16,948 nucleotides of DNA, taken from the NCBI GenBank assembly GCA_004295885.1, contig SEDG01000047.1, positions 1 to 16,948 of the forward strand, read 5' to 3'. The translations under genes were made by a program, and so were the position numbers. This document shows positions 5,702 through 13,300 of this stretch, one piece after another. Under the pieces are notes generated by a model. The model did not search any database, was not told the origin of the DNA, and saw only the letters and a program-made list of their open reading frames with translations. Numbering within the stretch: the stretch's first letter is position 1; each line of letters begins with the position of its first letter. Source of the stretch: Pedobacter sp. (GTDB lineage Bacteria; Bacteroidota; Bacteroidia; Sphingobacteriales; Sphingobacteriaceae).

Positions 5702-7984
5702 ATGGAAAATCACCCTAACGGCGATATCAGCAAATGCCCATTTCACAATGGCAGTATGAACAGCAATGCAATTAATGGCGGCACCAAAAATCGCGATTGG
5801 TGGCCAAACAAATTAAATGTCCAAATCCTTCGTCAACATTCTTCCTTATCTAATCCCATGGGAAATGATTTTGATTATGCCGAAGCTTTTAAAAGCCTAG
5901 ATCTAGAAGGTCTGAAGAAAGATTTAACGGCATTAATGACTGATTCGCAAGATTGGTGGCCAGCAGATTTTGGTCATTATGGTGGTTTATTTATTCGAAT
6001 GGCTTGGCATAGTGCTGGTACTTATCGTATAGGCGATGGTAGAGGTGGTGCTGGACAAGGACAACAACGTTTTGCTCCGTTAAATAGCTGGCCAGACAAT
6101 GTGAATCTTGATAAAGCACGTCGTTTGTTATGGCCGATTAAACAAAAATATGGCAATAAAATTTCTTGGGCAGATTTAATGGTGCTAACAGGCAACGTAG
6201 CCTTAGAGTCAATGGGTTTTAAAACTTTTGGTTTTGGCGGCGGCAGAGCCGATGTTTGGGAAGCAAGTGAAGATATTTACTGGGGTTCTGAAAAAACTTG
6301 GCTGGGTAACGACGAACGTTATTCGAGAGGTAAGGAAGGTGTTGCAGCGAATGGTGTTCTGCCAACCGATGAAGATGCAGATGGCAATAAACATTCACAT
6401 GATTTAGAAAAACCACTTGGAGCTGCACACATGGGTTTAATTTATGTAAATCCAGAAGGACCAGACGGCAACCCAGACCCAATAGCAGCAGCAAGAGACA
6501 TTCGTGAAACTTTTGCTCGTATGGCGATGAATGATGAAGAAACTGTGGCTTTAATTGCAGGCGGACATACATTTGGAAAAACACATGGCGCAGCTTCGTC
6601 TGACCATGTAGGTAAAGAACCCGAAGCTGGAAGTACGGAACAACAAGGCTTTGGTTGGAGCAACAGTTTTGGTAGTGGTAAAGGAGCAGATACCATTACG
6701 AGCGGTTTGGAAGTAACTTGGACAACCACGCCTACGCAATGGAGCAATAACTTCTTCGAAAATCTATTTGCGTTTGAATGGGAATTAACAAAAAGTCCTG
6801 CTGGCGCACACCAATGGGTTGCAAAAAACGCAGAAGCCATTATTCCTGATGCATTTGATGCGACTAAAAAGCACAAACCTACCATGTTAACCACAGATTT
6901 ATCTTTAAGGTTAGACCCAGCATACGAAAAAATATCTAGGCGTTTCTTAGCAAACCCTGACCAATTTGCAGATGCATTTGCTCGTGCTTGGTTTAAACTA
7001 ACACATCGTGACATGGGACCAAGAGCACTTTATTTAGGTCCAGATGTGCCAGAAGAAGTATTGTTATGGCAAGACCCTATCCCAGCAGTAGACCACCAAT
7101 TAATTGATGATCATGATGTTGCTAGTTTAAAGGAAACCATTTTATCGAGTGGGTTATCTGTATCTCAATTGGTTTCAGCGGCTTGGGCTTCAGCTTCTAC
7201 TTTTAGAGGTTCAGACAAACGTGGTGGTGCTAATGGCGCTCGCATTCGTTTAGCGCCTCAAAAATATTGGAAGGCAAACAGTTCTTCAACTTTAGATAAA
7301 ACTTTAAGCGTTTTAGAGCAAATTCAAAATGACTTTAATGGCGCACAAACAGGTGACAAAAAAGTTTCATTAGCAGATTTAATTGTCTTAGCAGGATGTG
7401 CTGGCGTTGAGAAAGCTGCAAAAAATGCTGGTCAAGATATTAAAGTTCCTTTTACAGCTGGCCGTGCTGATGCTTCTCAAGAACAAACGGATGTAGAATC
7501 TTTCAGCGCAATGGAGCCATTGGCAGATGGTTTTAGAAACTATCAAAAAGGAAATTCGAGTATTTCTACCGAAGCTTTATTAATTGATAAAGCACAATTA
7601 CTAACCTTAACTGCTCCTGAAATGACAGTCTTATTGGGAGGCTTACGGGTTTTGAACACCAATTTCGACGGTTCTAAACATGGGGTGCTAACAGATAAAA
7701 CAGAGGTGTTGACTAATGATTTCTTCGTGAATTTATTAGACATGGAAACCGCTTGGAAATCTATAGACCATTATCAACAATCTTTTGAAGGCAGAGACAG
7801 AAGTTCAGGCGAGCTAAAATGGACTGCAACTCGTGCTGATTTGGTGTTTGGTTCTAACTCTGAATTAAGGGTAATAGCTGAAGTTTATGCTAGTAGCGAT
7901 GCAAAAGATAAGTTTGTAAAAGACTTTGTAGCGGCTTGGAATAAAGTGATGAACTTAGATAGATTTGATTTAGTTAAACGCTAA
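5702..7984 (+). CDS. katG: Catalase-peroxidase KatG
   Basis: A 760-residue cytoplasmic haem enzyme that removes hydrogen peroxide by catalase and peroxidase reactions; full length for the family. The distal haem pocket is R99, W102 and H103 (RMAWHSAGTYR). The Met-Tyr-Trp cross-link needed for catalase activity can form from W102, Y248 (GLIYVNPEG) and M274 (ETFARMAMN). The proximal haem ligand is H289 (AGGHTFGKTHGA) with W340 nearby. The spacings Y248-M274 and M274-H289 match M. tuberculosis KatG. The second, haem-free peroxidase-like domain covers roughly 440-755. The N-terminus MENHPNGDISKCPFHNG is typical, which fixes the start, and there is no signal peptide. It stands alone with its own promoter at 5520-5551; downstream is a repeat-rich gap. 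Confidence 0.98.
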   Translation: MENHPNGDISKCPFHNGSMNSNAINGGTKNRDWWPNKLNVQILRQHSSLSNPMGNDFDYAEAFKSLDLEGLKKDLTALMTDSQDWWPADFGHYGGLFIRMAWHSAGTYRIGDGRGGAGQGQQRFAPLNSWPDNVNLDKARRLLWPIKQKYGNKISWADLMVLTGNVALESMGFKTFGFGGGRADVWEASEDIYWGSEKTWLGNDERYSRGKEGVAANGVLPTDEDADGNKHSHDLEKPLGAAHMGLIYVNPEGPDGNPDPIAAARDIRETFARMAMNDEETVALIAGGHTFGKTHGAASSDHVGKEPEAGSTEQQGFGWSNSFGSGKGADTITSGLEVTWTTTPTQWSNNFFENLFAFEWELTKSPAGAHQWVAKNAEAIIPDAFDATKKHKPTMLTTDLSLRLDPAYEKISRRFLANPDQFADAFARAWFKLTHRDMGPRALYLGPDVPEEVLLWQDPIPAVDHQLIDDHDVASLKETILSSGLSVSQLVSAAWASASTFRGSDKRGGANGARIRLAPQKYWKANSSSTLDKTLSVLEQIQNDFNGAQTGDKKVSLADLIVLAGCAGVEKAAKNAGQDIKVPFTAGRADASQEQTDVESFSAMEPLADGFRNYQKGNSSISTEALLIDKAQLLTLTAPEMTVLLGGLRVLNTNFDGSKHGVLTDKTEVLTNDFFVNLLDMETAWKSIDHYQQSFEGRDRSSGELKWTATRADLVFGSNSELRVIAEVYASSDAKDKFVKDFVAAWNKVMNLDRFDLVKR

Positions 7985-7987
7985 ATT

Positions 7988-8015
7988 AACCGCAAAGGAA
8001 CGAAGAACGCAAAGG
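7988..8015 (+). repeat. Interspersed CGCAAAG-type repeat
   Basis: The sequence AACCGCAAAGGAACGAAG continues into AACGCAAAGG. It begins four nt after the katG stop and belongs to the same family as 8179-8198, 12922-12955 and 13140-13206. Confidence 0.6.
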
Positions 8016-8031
8016 TTTTTAAATAAAAATA

Positions 8032-8082
8032 AGCCGCAGATTCTCATATTAAAATTATACTAAAATCTGTTAATCTGTGGCT
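8032..8082. repeat. Inverted repeat AGCCGCAGATT / AATCTGTGGCT
   Basis: The arms at 8032-8042 and 8072-8082 form an 11-bp stem with one G-U pair around a 29-nt loop. The loop holds a second AATCTGTTAATCTG-like stretch, and a related sequence occurs near 14505-14530. It could slow or end katG transcription but has no strong T-run. Confidence 0.5.
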
Positions 8083-8138
8083 AAATATAGTTTTTGAACT
8101 TGAGCTTTTCTAAGGACCTATTGGATAACTTTATTAAT

Positions 8139-8160
8139 AGATTCCTCCGAAGTCGGAATG
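8139..8160. repeat. Short palindromic repeat ATTCCTCCGAAGTCGGAAT
   Basis: A near-palindrome in which TCCGA AG TCGGA forms the tip of a stem flanked by ATTC and GAAT. It resembles the ATTCCTC...GGAATGA palindromic repeats common between genes in Bacteroidota (recalled, not searched). Confidence 0.45.
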
Positions 8161-8178
8161 ATAATTTAATATAAAATA

Positions 8179-8252
8179 AACCACAGAAGACACAAAGCTA
8201 GACAGAATGTTCTATTAAATTTATTTTGTTCCCTTTTATTTCTTTTGTGGTT
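8179..8252. repeat. Inverted repeat AACCACAGAAGA / TCTTTTGTGGTT
   Basis: The arms at 8179-8190 and 8241-8252 are complementary at 11 of 12 positions, around a 50-nt loop. The left arm continues CACAAAGC to 8198 and is another member of the CACAAAG/CGCAAAG family. Confidence 0.5.
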
Positions 8253-8581
8253 AAAAAATAGAACAATTTTTCTTATTTCTGTTTTAGTATTAGTTGGTAT
8301 TTATTAATTAACACTAAACGACCCAAAATTTTACAGCCTACAAAACAAGTCCTAAATTCATTTATCCTACCAACGTAATATGTCACTTTATATTTTGCAT
8401 TGACATTATTGAAGGCCATATTTGTTAAATGCACATTGCTAAACAGTTTTTCAATTATCTAATTTTTGCTTTCAATAAAAAGCAAGTATTGGCTATTGCT
8501 GTTTGTAGCCATCAGCTATCTCGAAAAAATTATGCTATAGGCTTTACTTTCCAATCAACAAGTAAAGACTTTATCAATTAG

Positions 8582-8617
8582 CCCCGGGTTTTTATCAACC
8601 TTCTTTTTAACTCGGGG
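8582..8617. repeat. GC-rich hairpin CCCCGGGTT / AACTCGGGG
   Basis: A nine-pair stem (one G-T) with an 18-nt T-rich loop, 85 nt before the Rnk-like gene. Neither strand has a T-run after the stem, so it is not a standard terminator. It may be a leader structure or a protein-binding site. Confidence 0.4.
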
Positions 8618-8701
8618 AAAGATTATTGATCTTCAATTTCTCTTGTAATTCAACGCTACAGCAAAAAACTGTGGTTCTATTTATTTATATATTTTTTTAT
8701 C

Positions 8702-9088
8702 ATGAACAAATCAATCTTACTTTCAAAAAGTGACTATAAGTTTTTAGCTGAACATTTCGAAAAGGCGATAATGAGCGACTATAATAAAGCACGCTTAAGA
8801 ATAGAAATCAAGCAAGCAACCATTTTTAATGATGATGAGTTACCAAACGATGTTGTTTCGTTAAATACCGAAGCAAAAATTGTAAGCACCGACAATGGTA
8901 AAGAATTTGTTTTCAAAATTGTACCGCCAAAAGAGGCTAATATTAAACTCCAAAAAGTTTCCATTTTTGCACCGATAAGTATTGCCTTACTAGGCTACCA
9001 AACAAACGATTTAATAAATTGGGAGATGCCTGATGGGATTAAAGAGTTTAAAATTTTAGAGGTTAAAAAATTAGACGCGTCGGAATAG
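8702..9088 (+). CDS. GreA/GreB C-terminal domain protein, Rnk-like
   Basis: A 128-residue cytoplasmic protein. Residues about 48-125 match the GreA/GreB C-terminal (FKBP-like) domain as it occurs in Rnk: DVVSLNTEAKI, a beta stretch KEFVFKIVPP, then SIFAPISIALLGYQTNDLINWEMPDG and a final KEFKILEV strand. The N-terminal 40 residues are a short helical piece, too short for the GreA coiled coil that enters the RNA polymerase channel. Rnk-type proteins bind RNA polymerase and affect transcription; the exact role here is unknown. It stands alone, and a strong hairpin terminator follows the stop. Confidence 0.82.
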   Translation: MNKSILLSKSDYKFLAEHFEKAIMSDYNKARLRIEIKQATIFNDDELPNDVVSLNTEAKIVSTDNGKEFVFKIVPPKEANIKLQKVSIFAPISIALLGYQTNDLINWEMPDGIKEFKILEVKKLDASE

Positions 9089-9140
9089 CTGTAATCTTTA
9101 GCTTTGCGTTATTGCGAACTAAAGCATTGGCCAAAGTGTT

Positions 9141-9192
9141 GGAGTGAAGCAATCTTTCAAGTTTAATAAATTGCTTCACTCTTTGCATTTTC
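9141..9192 (+). terminator. Terminator of the Rnk-like gene
   Basis: GAGTGAAGCAAT (9142-9153) pairs perfectly with ATTGCTTCACTC (9170-9181) across a 16-nt loop. TTTGCATTTTC follows on the plus strand. CAAAG (9132-9136) can also pair with CTTTG (9181-9185) beyond a bulge. It lies 53 nt after the stop. Confidence 0.6.
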
Positions 9193-9239
9193 AATTTAAA
9201 TGACCTAACTTTTAAACAGAGATTTATTATTTTTGAAAT

Positions 9240-9362
9240 ATGAATCCTGAAAGAAAGGAAAAACTTAAAATATGGATCAAAAAGCTTGGCTTTTGGGGCT
9301 TTATGTTTTTCTTGGTAAAAGGCTTGGTTTGGTTGGCTATTGGATACTTTATAGTTAAATGA
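9240..9362 (+). CDS. 40-residue small membrane protein
   Basis: A short protein beginning MNPERKEKLKIWIKKLGFWG, with a basic N-terminal helix and then one hydrophobic membrane segment over residues 18-39 (FMFFLVKGLVWLAIGYFIV). Similar tiny basic-then-hydrophobic proteins recur in Bacteroidota and are often labelled hypothetical or wrongly as alanyl-tRNA synthetase (recalled, not searched). The likely topology is positive N-terminus inside. It follows the terminator of the Rnk-like gene, so it is probably transcribed on its own. A TATTTTTG sequence at 9228-9235 is a -7-like match but would give almost no leader. Confidence 0.65.
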   Translation: MNPERKEKLKIWIKKLGFWGFMFFLVKGLVWLAIGYFIVK

Positions 9363-9368
9363 TGAAGC

Positions 9369-9469
9369 AACAAAGAGCAAGGCTAAAAGACTAAATCATC
9401 TTTGTTCTTTGTTCTTTGCTCTTTGTTCTTTACTCTTTACTCTTTGTTCTTTACTCTTTACTCTTTACT
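9369..9469. repeat. Heptanucleotide tandem repeat (CTTTGTT / CTTTACT), 10 units
   Basis: From 9400 to 9469 there are ten consecutive 7-nt units: CTTTGTT, CTTTGTT, CTTTGCT, CTTTGTT, CTTTACT, CTTTACT, CTTTGTT and three more CTTTACT. A 12-nt upstream segment AACAAAGAGCAA (9369-9380) is the exact reverse complement of TTGCTCTTTGTT (9416-9427), so the region can fold back. It fills the gap between the small membrane protein and the convergent proline dehydrogenase gene and may serve as a bidirectional end of transcription. Confidence 0.8.
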
Positions 9470-9471
9470 TC

Positions 9472-10656
9472 CTACAGCCTTCTTCTAGCCTTTTCCTTAC
9501 TAATCAAACCCAATTCCCTACCTGTTTGCCCTGCAACAGAAGTATTTTCTTGGGCTCTTCTAAACAAATAAGGCATGACCGCTTTAATTGGTCCATAAGG
9601 GACATATTTAGCCACATTATAGCCTGCATCAGATAAGTTGAAGCTCAAATTATCGCTCATTCCCAATAGCTGAGCAAAATAAATATGAGGATGATTATGC
9701 GCAATGTTATTTTGATCTATCAACTCTGTTAACAGACGAGAGCTTTCCTCGTTATGGGTACCACAAACAATGGCAATTTGGTCTAAATGCTTAATACAGA
9801 ACCTTAAACTCTCATCGTAGTCTCTATCAGTTGCTGTTTTATCAGGTTGTATTGGTGATGCATAACCCATTTCAAGCGCACGTTTGCGCTCCTTTTCCAT
9901 GTAAGCGCCACGCACCATTTTAACGCCTAAAATAAATCCAGTTTCTTTGGCAATTAAATAATCTGCTTTTAAATCTGCCAACTTATCGTGGCGATACATT
10001 TGGTAAGTATTGTAAACGATTAATCCATTTTTGTTGAATTTAATCATCATGTCTAAAGCCAATTGATCAATGGTATCTTGTACCCATGAATCTTCAGCAT
10101 CAATCATTACTGGAACTTTTTTATCAAATGCAGCCTGACAGATTTTTTCGCAGCGAACCTTTACCCTGGCAAATTCTTCAATTTCAACAGCCGTTAACTC
10201 TTGTTTAGCATCTAGTTTTTCTAATAAAGCAAATCGGCCTATGCCTGTAATTTTAAAAACAGTAATTGGTACTCTCGGGTCGCCATCTGCCCTATTGATG
10301 GTTCTAATGATTTCTTCGCAGGTAAAATCAAATACTTCTTCTTCATCTTCACCCTCAACAGAGTAATCTAAAATAGTACCTACATTCCCTAAACTTAACT
10401 GTTCAATTGTTTTTTCGCATTCCTCGATGGTCTCTCCGCCACAAAATTGCTTAAAAATGGTAGCCTTAATCGCTCCCTTAATTGGAAAACCAACGTTTAA
10501 CAAGAAATTAGTTATCGGCGGGCCAACCTGAGTTAAAAAGTTACTGCTAATGATTTTAAATAGCCAATAAGCCTGATTTAATTCTCCATTAGTTTTATTG
10601 CGAAACGCGATTTCTGTATTGTCAAAATTGATTTTTTTTCTGGGTGATGATTCCAT
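9472..10656 (-). CDS. Proline dehydrogenase (FAD-dependent)
   Basis: A 394-residue protein of normal length for Bacteroidota monofunctional PRODH, which oxidises proline to pyrroline-5-carboxylate and passes electrons to the respiratory chain. TIM-barrel motifs are present in order: VFKITGIGR, VPVMIDAEDSW, LGVKMVRGAYMEKERKRA, IVCGTHNEES, FAQLLGMSDN, and the proline/FAD-contact segment YVPYGPIKAVMPYLFRRAQEN near the C-terminus. No P5C dehydrogenase domain is attached. I start at the ATG at 10656 (MESSPRKKINFDNTEIAF); the frame stays open upstream to 10722, but those residues overlap the promoter boxes and look non-coding. It is divergent from the S4/aroB operon, a neighbourhood I recall as usual in this phylum. 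Confidence 0.95.
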   Translation of the reverse strand: MESSPRKKINFDNTEIAFRNKTNGELNQAYWLFKIISSNFLTQVGPPITNFLLNVGFPIKGAIKATIFKQFCGGETIEECEKTIEQLSLGNVGTILDYSVEGEDEEEVFDFTCEEIIRTINRADGDPRVPITVFKITGIGRFALLEKLDAKQELTAVEIEEFARVKVRCEKICQAAFDKKVPVMIDAEDSWVQDTIDQLALDMMIKFNKNGLIVYNTYQMYRHDKLADLKADYLIAKETGFILGVKMVRGAYMEKERKRALEMGYASPIQPDKTATDRDYDESLRFCIKHLDQIAIVCGTHNEESSRLLTELIDQNNIAHNHPHIYFAQLLGMSDNLSFNLSDAGYNVAKYVPYGPIKAVMPYLFRRAQENTSVAGQTGRELGLISKEKARRRL

Positions 10657-10684
10657 TTTGATGTTTTGGTTAGTCAGAAGTTTG

Positions 10685-10718
10685 CAAAAATATAAATTAC
10701 AAGCGTTGTTAAGGCAAA
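10685..10718 (-). promoter_or_regulatory. Promoter of the proline dehydrogenase gene
   Basis: On the minus strand TTTG (10715-10718) is followed after 22 nt by TATTTTTG (10685-10692), matching the Bacteroidota -33/-7 layout. It lies about 28 nt before the chosen start codon and supports that start. Confidence 0.4.
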
Positions 10719-10736
10719 ACACTTTATAAATAATTG

Positions 10737-10744
10737 TAAATTTG
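10737..10744 (+). promoter_or_regulatory. Possible -7 box of the S4-aroB operon
   Basis: TAAATTTG matches TAnnTTTG exactly and ends seven nt before the ATG, which would make the transcript nearly leaderless. The nearest TTG (10706-10708) is 28 nt upstream, longer than usual. Confidence 0.3.
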
Positions 10745-10751
10745 CAGCATA

Positions 10752-10958
10752 ATGATAAAATTCAAACTCGAAGGCGAATTTATTCCGCTAATTGCACTCT
10801 TAAAAGCTACGGCACTCGTTCAAAGTGGCGGCGAAGCACAATCTATAGTTGAAGAAGGTTTGGTGAAGTACAACGGAACTGTCGATTATAGAAAGCGCCT
10901 TAAAGTTCGCATTGGCGATAAAATTGATTTCATGGGCAAAATAATCGAAGTAATTTAA
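10752..10958 (+). CDS. S4-domain RNA-binding protein (YbcJ/YaaA-like)
   Basis: A 68-residue protein made up almost wholly of an S4 RNA-binding fold. Typical features are LIALLKATALVQSGGEAQSIVEEGLVKYNG (residues 13-42), then the basic turn VDYRKRLKV and the closing strands IGDKIDFMGKIIEV. Stand-alone S4 proteins of this kind bind structured RNA, probably ribosomal; the target is unknown. Its TAA stop shares its last A with the ATG of aroB, so the two are translationally coupled and form an operon with the hydroxylase gene. Confidence 0.87.
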   Translation: MIKFKLEGEFIPLIALLKATALVQSGGEAQSIVEEGLVKYNGTVDYRKRLKVRIGDKIDFMGKIIEVI

Positions 10959-11967
10959 TGGAACCAATTAAAAGCGCTGGGCATTCTATTTACTTCGAAT
11001 CTGGGTTAAGCCCTTTAAAAGATATACTAGAGAAAAATAAATACAGCAAAGTTTTTGTTTTTGCAGATACCAACACGGCCGAATTATGCATCCCAGTTTT
11101 CAGGTCGTTATTAGATGATATAGAAGATTTCGACATCATTGAGACTGATTCTGGCGAAGAAAACAAAAACATAGATTTTTGCATAGGCATTTGGAAAACA
11201 CTATTAGATTTTGGTGCTGACCGTAAATGTTTGATGATTAATTTAGGTGGTGGCGTAATTACTGATATGGGTGGTTTTGTGGCATCAACCTATAAAAGAG
11301 GAATAGATTTTATTAATATCCCAACAACTTTACTGTCTCAAGTAGATGCTTCAGTTGGTGGTAAAACGGGAATTGATATAGATCACGTTAAAAATATGGT
11401 GGGTACATTTAGTTTGCCACAAGCCGTATTTATAGAAAATACTTTTTTAACTACTTTATCTAAAAGGGAAATGTTATCGGGCTTTGCCGAGATGATTAAA
11501 CACGGTTTAATTGTAGACGCTGCCTATTATATCGCTCTGTGGAAATTAAAAATGAGGTAGTTACGGAAGACCCACTAGAAAAAGGTTTACGTAAAATCTT
11601 AAATTTTGGTCATACAATTGGTCACGCGGTAGAGAGTTATTCCCTTTCTAAAGACAAAAAACCTTTAACGCATGGCGAAGCAATTGCAATTGGTATGGTT
11701 TGTGAAGGTTTCCTTTCTGCAAAGTATTGCAATTTAACCGAAGATGAGTTAAATGATTTATCTAGATATATCATTAGCATTTATCCAAAATATAACATCA
11801 AAGAAAAAAGCTTTGATGCGTTAATTAGCTTAATGCAAAGCGACAAGAAGAATGAAGAAGGTCATATTCTGTTCTCCTTACTAGAAAAAATTGGCCATTG
11901 TACTTTCAACTGCAAGGTAACTGATAAAGATATTTTAGCCAGTTTGAATTATTATAATAGTTTATAA
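10958..11967 (+). pseudogene. aroB: 3-dehydroquinate synthase (aroB), broken by an internal frame-shifting deletion
   Basis: Two consecutive frames together make one AroB, the second enzyme of the shikimate pathway. The first (10958-11560) carries the NAD-binding half: NLGGGVITDMGGFVASTYKRG, IPTTLLSQVDASVGGKTG and GFAEMIKHG with metal ligand E178. The second frame is meaningful from CGC at 11533 (RSVEIKNEVV) to 11967 and carries the other metal ligands in NFGHTIGHAVES and THGEAIAIGM. The join lies at 11530-11533: after DAAYY the normal 17-20 residues before RSVEIKN are missing. The whole locus is 1010 nt, against about 1065 expected, so roughly 55 bp (3n+1) seems lost. The metal ligands are split between frames, so neither product should work alone. 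Codon use and motifs otherwise look healthy, so the event is recent or an assembly error. It overlaps the S4 gene by 1 nt; the next gene starts 1 nt after its stop. Confidence 0.85.
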
Positions 11968-11968
11968 A

Positions 11969-12910
11969 ATGAAGTTTACTGGTAGCGATATTTCCGTAGG
12001 TGGGTTATTTGGGTTTGTTATTGTTTTAACCTTGGTTGAAATGTATATCAGTTATGTACACGATAAAAAAGTTTACACCAAACGCGATACTTGGACAAAT
12101 ATCTATTTAATGACTGTAGCTGTAGTTATTAATTTAGGAATGAAAACCGCTACCTTTTTTCTTTTGGAATATTGTTATCAATTTAGGTTATTCCAAATTA
12201 CCAATATTTGGATTTACTGGCTTGTCTTAATCTTGGCACAAGACTTTTTATATTGGTTTTTGCATACGGTGGGGCATTATATTCGTTTCTTTTGGGCGAT
12301 GCATGTTACGCATCATTCATCAGAACACTTTAATTTAACCACAGGTTTCCGTTCTACGGTTTTTGAACCATTATACCGAGTTTTCTTCTATTTGCCATTG
12401 GCTTTTATGGGCTTTACTGCAATGGATATCCTCTTTGCCTATCTCGTGACTCAAATTTACGGCAACTTGGTTCATACACAAGCGGTTGGCAAATTGCATC
12501 CGTGGTTTGAATATATCTTTGTAACCCCATCGCATCACCGAGTACATCATGCTAGCAATGTGCGCTATCTTGATAAAAATATGGGAATGGTTTTAATTCT
12601 TTGGGACAGGTGGTTTGGAACTTTCCAGGAAGAATTACCGGAAGACGCCATTAAATATGGTTTAACTACACAACCTAAAGATACTGGCCCAGTAAACATC
12701 ATTTTCCACGAGTTTATTGCTTTAAAAAACGATGTTAAAAAAGCACCAACGTTTATGGATAAGGTAAGATACATCTTATATCCTCCAGGGTGGAGCCACG
12801 ATGGTAGCACACAAATTGCAAAGGTGATGCAGCAAGAACTTCGTGAGGCAGAACGCTTAAAAAACAGCGAGGCAGAACATTCTAATGAGGAACAATTAAG
12901 GCAGGCATAA
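11969..12910 (+). CDS. Fatty acid hydroxylase / sterol desaturase-family membrane protein
   Basis: A 313-residue integral membrane protein of the FA_hydroxylase family, which uses a histidine-bound di-iron centre and oxygen to hydroxylate or desaturate lipids. The histidine boxes are HTVGH (H99, H103), HVTHH (H112, H115, H116), H169 and HRVHH (H190, H193, H194). Hydrophobic segments lie near 10-30, 45-66, 80-98 and 133-160. A loose polar tail follows residue 285. The substrate is not predictable; bacterial members act on fatty acids, carotenoids or sterol-like lipids. It starts 1 nt after aroB, so it is read with the S4-aroB operon and should depend on that transcript. Confidence 0.9.
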   Translation: MKFTGSDISVGGLFGFVIVLTLVEMYISYVHDKKVYTKRDTWTNIYLMTVAVVINLGMKTATFFLLEYCYQFRLFQITNIWIYWLVLILAQDFLYWFLHTVGHYIRFFWAMHVTHHSSEHFNLTTGFRSTVFEPLYRVFFYLPLAFMGFTAMDILFAYLVTQIYGNLVHTQAVGKLHPWFEYIFVTPSHHRVHHASNVRYLDKNMGMVLILWDRWFGTFQEELPEDAIKYGLTTQPKDTGPVNIIFHEFIALKNDVKKAPTFMDKVRYILYPPGWSHDGSTQIAKVMQQELREAERLKNSEAEHSNEEQLRQA

Positions 12911-12921
12911 CTATAATTCAC

Positions 12922-12955
12922 AACTTCTCTGTGAAAACTCTGCGTTCTCTGTGTT
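12922..12955 (-). repeat. CACAGAGAACGCAGAG-type interspersed repeat
   Basis: On the minus strand the sequence reads AACACAGAGAACGCAGAG followed by TTTTCACAGAGAAG, a relative of the CGCAAAG/CACAAAG repeats at 7988 and 13140. It starts 12 nt after the hydroxylase stop. Confidence 0.45.
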
Positions 12956-13028
12956 TATTTTAAGATTAGAAAACGAATGTCAGTGGTTCTTTAGTCGCTT
13001 CAGCCCTTCTTTTCATTACAATTTTTTC

Positions 13029-13057
13029 GTCTGCCCTTCGACTACGCTCCGGGTGAC
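13029..13057. repeat. CCCTTCGACTACGCTCCGGG repeat
   Basis: This is a copy of the CTTCGACT-CGCTC-GGGTGAC repeat that I recall as widespread between genes in Bacteroidota. It can form a small stem (CCC/GGG, and GTC/GAC outside). Its chance translation PSTTLRVT often appears in spurious proteins. Confidence 0.6.
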
Positions 13058-13139
13058 AAAAAATTTCCATTTCAATAAGGTTTATTTAACAAAGGCAGTG
13101 TTTCATAGCCCATTTTTGTACAGTTCACAAAAGAAATAA

Positions 13140-13206
13140 ACCACAAAGAAACGAAGAGCACAAAGCAATAATAAACAAGCTTTGCGTCCTTAGCGCTCTT
13201 TGCGGT
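13140..13206. repeat. Long imperfect inverted repeat, ACCACAAAG...GCAAAGC type
   Basis: The left arm 13140-13166 starts ACCACAAAGAAACGAAG and ends CACAAAGC. The right arm 13179-13206 is its diverged reverse complement (GCTTTGCGTCC...CTTTGCGGT). The stem is about 27 bp with mismatches and a 12-nt loop. The left arm closely matches the repeat following katG at 7988-8015. Confidence 0.6.
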
Positions 13207-13300
13207 CAAAAATCTTTAGACAACTTACAATTGAACTATGAGGGGATTATTTTGCCAAGAACCACCATCTCTGTTATATAAACCCGACAAATGGCGGGGC

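Larger units (their letters stand above)
7985..8701 (+). other. 717-nt intergenic stretch, repeat-rich, no convincing gene
   Basis: Between katG and the Rnk-like gene I see no supported coding region. The stretch holds several short interspersed repeats and hairpins, listed separately (7988-8015, 8032-8082, 8139-8160, 8179-8252, 8582-8617), plus an 8-nt inverted repeat CTTTACTT (8542-8549) / AAGTAAAG (8560-8567). A 50-codon frame at 8429-8581 is not credible. No clear TAnnTTTG box was found for the downstream gene. Confidence 0.6.

Noticed and set aside
6442..7014. 190-codon minus-strand frame inside katG
   Set aside because: It lies wholly antisense to a full-length conserved gene and has no recognisable domain.
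8429..8581. 50-codon frame starting at the ATG at 8429
   Set aside because: Composition resembles the surrounding non-coding DNA, no family is recognisable, and it ends within a region of inverted repeats. It could be revisited if conserved in relatives.
9063..9380. 105-codon minus-strand frame
   Set aside because: It runs antisense through the Rnk-like terminator and the small membrane protein, without family features.
9399..9470. CRISPR-like array
   Set aside because: The units are seven nt and contiguous without spacers, so this is a simple tandem repeat.
9409..9636. 75-codon plus-strand frame beginning in the heptamer array
   Set aside because: Its first part is the translated CTTTGTT/CTTTACT array and the rest lies antisense to proline dehydrogenase.
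10657..10722. Upstream extension of proline dehydrogenase
   Set aside because: The extra 22 residues overlap the predicted -7/-33 boxes and lack family similarity.
11530..11560. Programmed ribosomal frameshift in aroB
   Set aside because: No slippery heptamer or downstream structure is evident, and about 18 residues are missing as well as the frame being shifted, so deletion explains it better.
12951..13139. 62-codon plus-strand frame in the gap after the hydroxylase gene
   Set aside because: It is a translation of intergenic repeats, including the PSTTLRVT string produced by the TTCGACTACGCTC repeat.
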